64,000 nucleotides of DNA, taken from the NCBI RefSeq assembly GCF_000422505.1, contig NZ_KE383864.1, positions 850,381 to 914,380 on the forward strand, written 5' to 3'. The notes under the pieces are model-generated. The model saw nothing but the letters and a program-made list of their open reading frames with translations. It had not been told where the DNA came from and searched no databases. Position numbers and translations under genes: made by a program. Positions 62,578-64,000 of the stretch are shown one piece after another (the stretch's first letter is position 1; every line of letters begins with the position of its first letter). Origin of the DNA: Paenibacillus pinihumi DSM 23905 = JCM 16419. GTDB lineage: Bacteria; Bacillota; Bacilli; Paenibacillales; Paenibacillaceae.

Positions 62578-63279
62578 TTATATGATATTCCCTTCATCCT
62601 TGCGATTCAATGGCAAAACAAACTTTTTCACCCTCAGTTCATGTTCAATTATTAAATGCTGTTGATTGAGCGATTGGTATTCCTCCAGGACCGCACACAG
62701 TATTCTGGCGATGAGGATGCTGTCTCCCAGAGCGTTATGCCGCTGCACATCATCGGAACAGATATTATAGAAGCTGATTAAAAAATCTGTCGAACACACT
62801 TCCTGAATCTCAGGATGGAGAGCAGAGAATAAAACCTTTGTATCCAGCATCTCCTTTTCCAGCGCCCCGAGCCCGTGCCTTTGCAACTCCTTTTGCAGCA
62901 GCGGATAGTCATATTCAAACCCGCACTGTGCAATTAAGACCACATCGTCCCCCATAAAACCGCGAAACTGCCTGATCGCGGCTTCCAATGAAGGCGCAGA
63001 CGCTAATGACTCATTCGTGATGCCCGTAAGCTGTTCAATCTTGGGAGGAATGGGCTTTGATGATTTCACCAGCGTATCAAACATCCGATTATGATCGATT
63101 TCACCGTTCACAACCATAACAGCGCCGATCTGGGTAATACAGTCCTCATTCTCATCCGGCCCTGTCCCTTCCAGATCAAACACACAATAAGTTCGCTTCG
63201 CAAGATCATGAAGCTGTATATTTTGAACCGTATAATGGTGTTCGTCCTGATGTTGAATTAAAGGCTTGAATCCTGTCAC
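62578..63279 (-). CDS. DnaQ-like 3'-5' exonuclease (DEDDh)
   Basis: A 233-residue exonuclease of the DNA polymerase III epsilon type. CVFDLEGTGPDENED holds the first D-E pair, CGFEYDYPLLQKEL the second Asp, and RHNALGDSILIARIL the DEDDh His and last Asp. Start is GTG at 63279 behind AAGGAGGG. It is likely a stand-alone nuclease. It lies 22 bases downstream of the Sir2 gene and may be co-transcribed with it. Confidence 0.88.
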   Translation of the reverse strand: MTGFKPLIQHQDEHHYTVQNIQLHDLAKRTYCVFDLEGTGPDENEDCITQIGAVMVVNGEIDHNRMFDTLVKSSKPIPPKIEQLTGITNESLASAPSLEAAIRQFRGFMGDDVVLIAQCGFEYDYPLLQKELQRHGLGALEKEMLDTKVLFSALHPEIQEVCSTDFLISFYNICSDDVQRHNALGDSILIARILCAVLEEYQSLNQQHLIIEHELRVKKFVLPLNRKDEGNII

Positions 63280-63301
63280 CGCTGGTTGCCCTCCTTGAAT
63301 T

Positions 63302-64000
63302 TTATCCTTCCCGTTCCACCATCGCCTCGAGCACCTTCCCGATGCTGTCCTTCACGCGTATATTAGCCAGCCTGTCCATCGGTGTACCGCCTTTATTGAT
63401 CAGCACCATCCGATCCCCCTTGTACAAGCGGACCAGCCCCGCGGCAGGCTGGACGGTCAGCGAGGTGCCTGCAACGATCAGCATATCAGCTTCGCTAATA
63501 TGTGCAGCAGCCCGCTCCAGCACTTCCATGTCCAGACTTTCCTGGTAGAGCACCACATCCGGCTTAATTATTCCGCTGCACTGACTGCACCGGGGGACGG
63601 CCCCTTTAGCCTCAATGACCACAGATAACGGATACGATTCCCTGCAATTCATACAATAGTTCCGCTGCACAGAGCCATGGAGCTCCAGCACATTCCGGCT
63701 TCCTGCCAGTTGATGCAGCCCGTCAATATTTTGGGTGATGACCGCCTTCAATTTCCCGCGCCGCTCCAGCTCTGCTAACGCCAAATGCGCCTTGTTCGGC
63801 TTGGCTCCCGAATAGATCATTTTCGAGGTATAAAATTGGTAGAAATCTTCAGGATGCGCCATAAAAAAATGCCGGCTCAGCATCTCCTCCGGTGCCAGCT
63901 TGCGGTTCTCCCGGTTGTTAAACAAGCCGTCCGCCGATCTGAAATCCGGAATCCCGCTCTCTGTCGATGTTCCTGCCCCGCCAAAGAAGACAATGCGCTC
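63302..64000 (-). CDS. Sir2-family NAD-dependent deacetylase (cut by window edge)
   Basis: The frame runs to the window edge and includes GGAGTSTESGIPDFRSADGL, the Sir2 NAD-binding motif. TQNIDGLHQLAG and ELHGS carry the catalytic His, and CMNC with CSQC bind zinc. It removes acyl groups from protein lysines using NAD. About 232 residues are visible; only the extreme N-terminus is missing. Confidence 0.93.
   Translation of the reverse strand, partial: ERIVFFGGAGTSTESGIPDFRSADGLFNNRENRKLAPEEMLSRHFFMAHPEDFYQFYTSKMIYSGAKPNKAHLALAELERRGKLKAVITQNIDGLHQLAGSRNVLELHGSVQRNYCMNCRESYPLSVVIEAKGAVPRCSQCSGIIKPDVVLYQESLDMEVLERAAAHISEADMLIVAGTSLTVQPAAGLVRLYKGDRMVLINKGGTPMDRLANIRVKDSIGKVLEAMVEREG

Noticed and set aside
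1-64000. Many long open frames on the strand opposite to the genes
   Set aside because: They mirror real genes, lack ribosome binding sites and show no recognisable protein motifs.
1-64000. CRISPR arrays, rRNA or tRNA genes
   Set aside because: No regularly spaced direct repeats, rRNA stretches or tRNA-like cloverleaf sequences were noticed on reading; the T-box is the only tRNA-related element.

Overview
The window looks like chromosome from a spore-forming Firmicute, most likely Paenibacillus or a close relative. The signs are an intact sigK, a spoVAC-spoVAD-spoVAE operon, the yqeG-yqeH-aroE-yhbY gene order, a leucine T-box on leuA, strong AGGAGG ribosome binding sites and frequent TTG/GTG starts. 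This assignment is inferred from gene content; no rRNA or tRNA is present.

Positions 1-30,000 are mostly housekeeping or common accessory genes on the minus strand. In order they are: yhbY (partial), aroE, yqeH, yqeG; a MoxR-DUF58-transglutaminase operon; spoVACDE; arsR, arsB and arsC; an infC paralogue; a metallophosphoesterase; a VanR/VanS-like two-component pair with PAP2 genes; an inositol monophosphatase; a KinB-like sensor kinase; two resistance-type genes (aadK-like and satA-like); spore-associated small genes; two glycosyltransferase loci, one decayed; leuA with its T-box; and a sugar ABC importer.

Positions 30,442-56,648 hold the main item of interest: a 25-gene co-directional operon, transcribed 55,429 to 30,442, with a divergent AraC-type regulator. 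I read it as an unusual natural-product cluster without NRPS or PKS megasynthases. It has three free carrier proteins. Two ATP-dependent adenylating ligases and one seryl-tRNA-synthetase-like amino acid:carrier-protein ligase could load them. A BtrK-like PLP decarboxylase and a BtrO-like flavin monooxygenase could modify a tethered amino acid, and two BtrH-like acyltransferases could transfer the acyl groups to an acceptor amine. This is the butirosin side-chain logic, apparently duplicated. An aldolase and a 'DHQ synthase II' resemble GriI/GriH, which make 3-amino-4-hydroxybenzoate. Further genes encode two sugar-type aminotransferases, two SPASM-type radical SAM enzymes, a GT2 glycosyltransferase, a PIG-L deacetylase, an APS kinase with a sulfotransferase, a heterodimeric ABC exporter, and a carbamoyltransferase split into separate halves with the N-terminal half duplicated. 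No 2-deoxy-scyllo-inosose synthase is present, so this is not a plain 2-deoxystreptamine aminoglycoside cluster. The inferred product is a polar, amine-rich, carbamoylated and probably sulfated compound acylated with small amino acids. Its structure cannot be read from the sequence.

Positions 56,700-64,000 return to ordinary genes: a UbiD-family decarboxylase, a TetR regulator with a perfect palindromic operator and a DUF4097-type protein, a small membrane protein, sigK, a decayed methyltransferase, a DnaQ-like exonuclease and a Sir2 deacetylase cut by the window edge. Where a better ribosome binding site supported it, I placed starts inside the longest open frame; two genes appear to use rare ATT starts.
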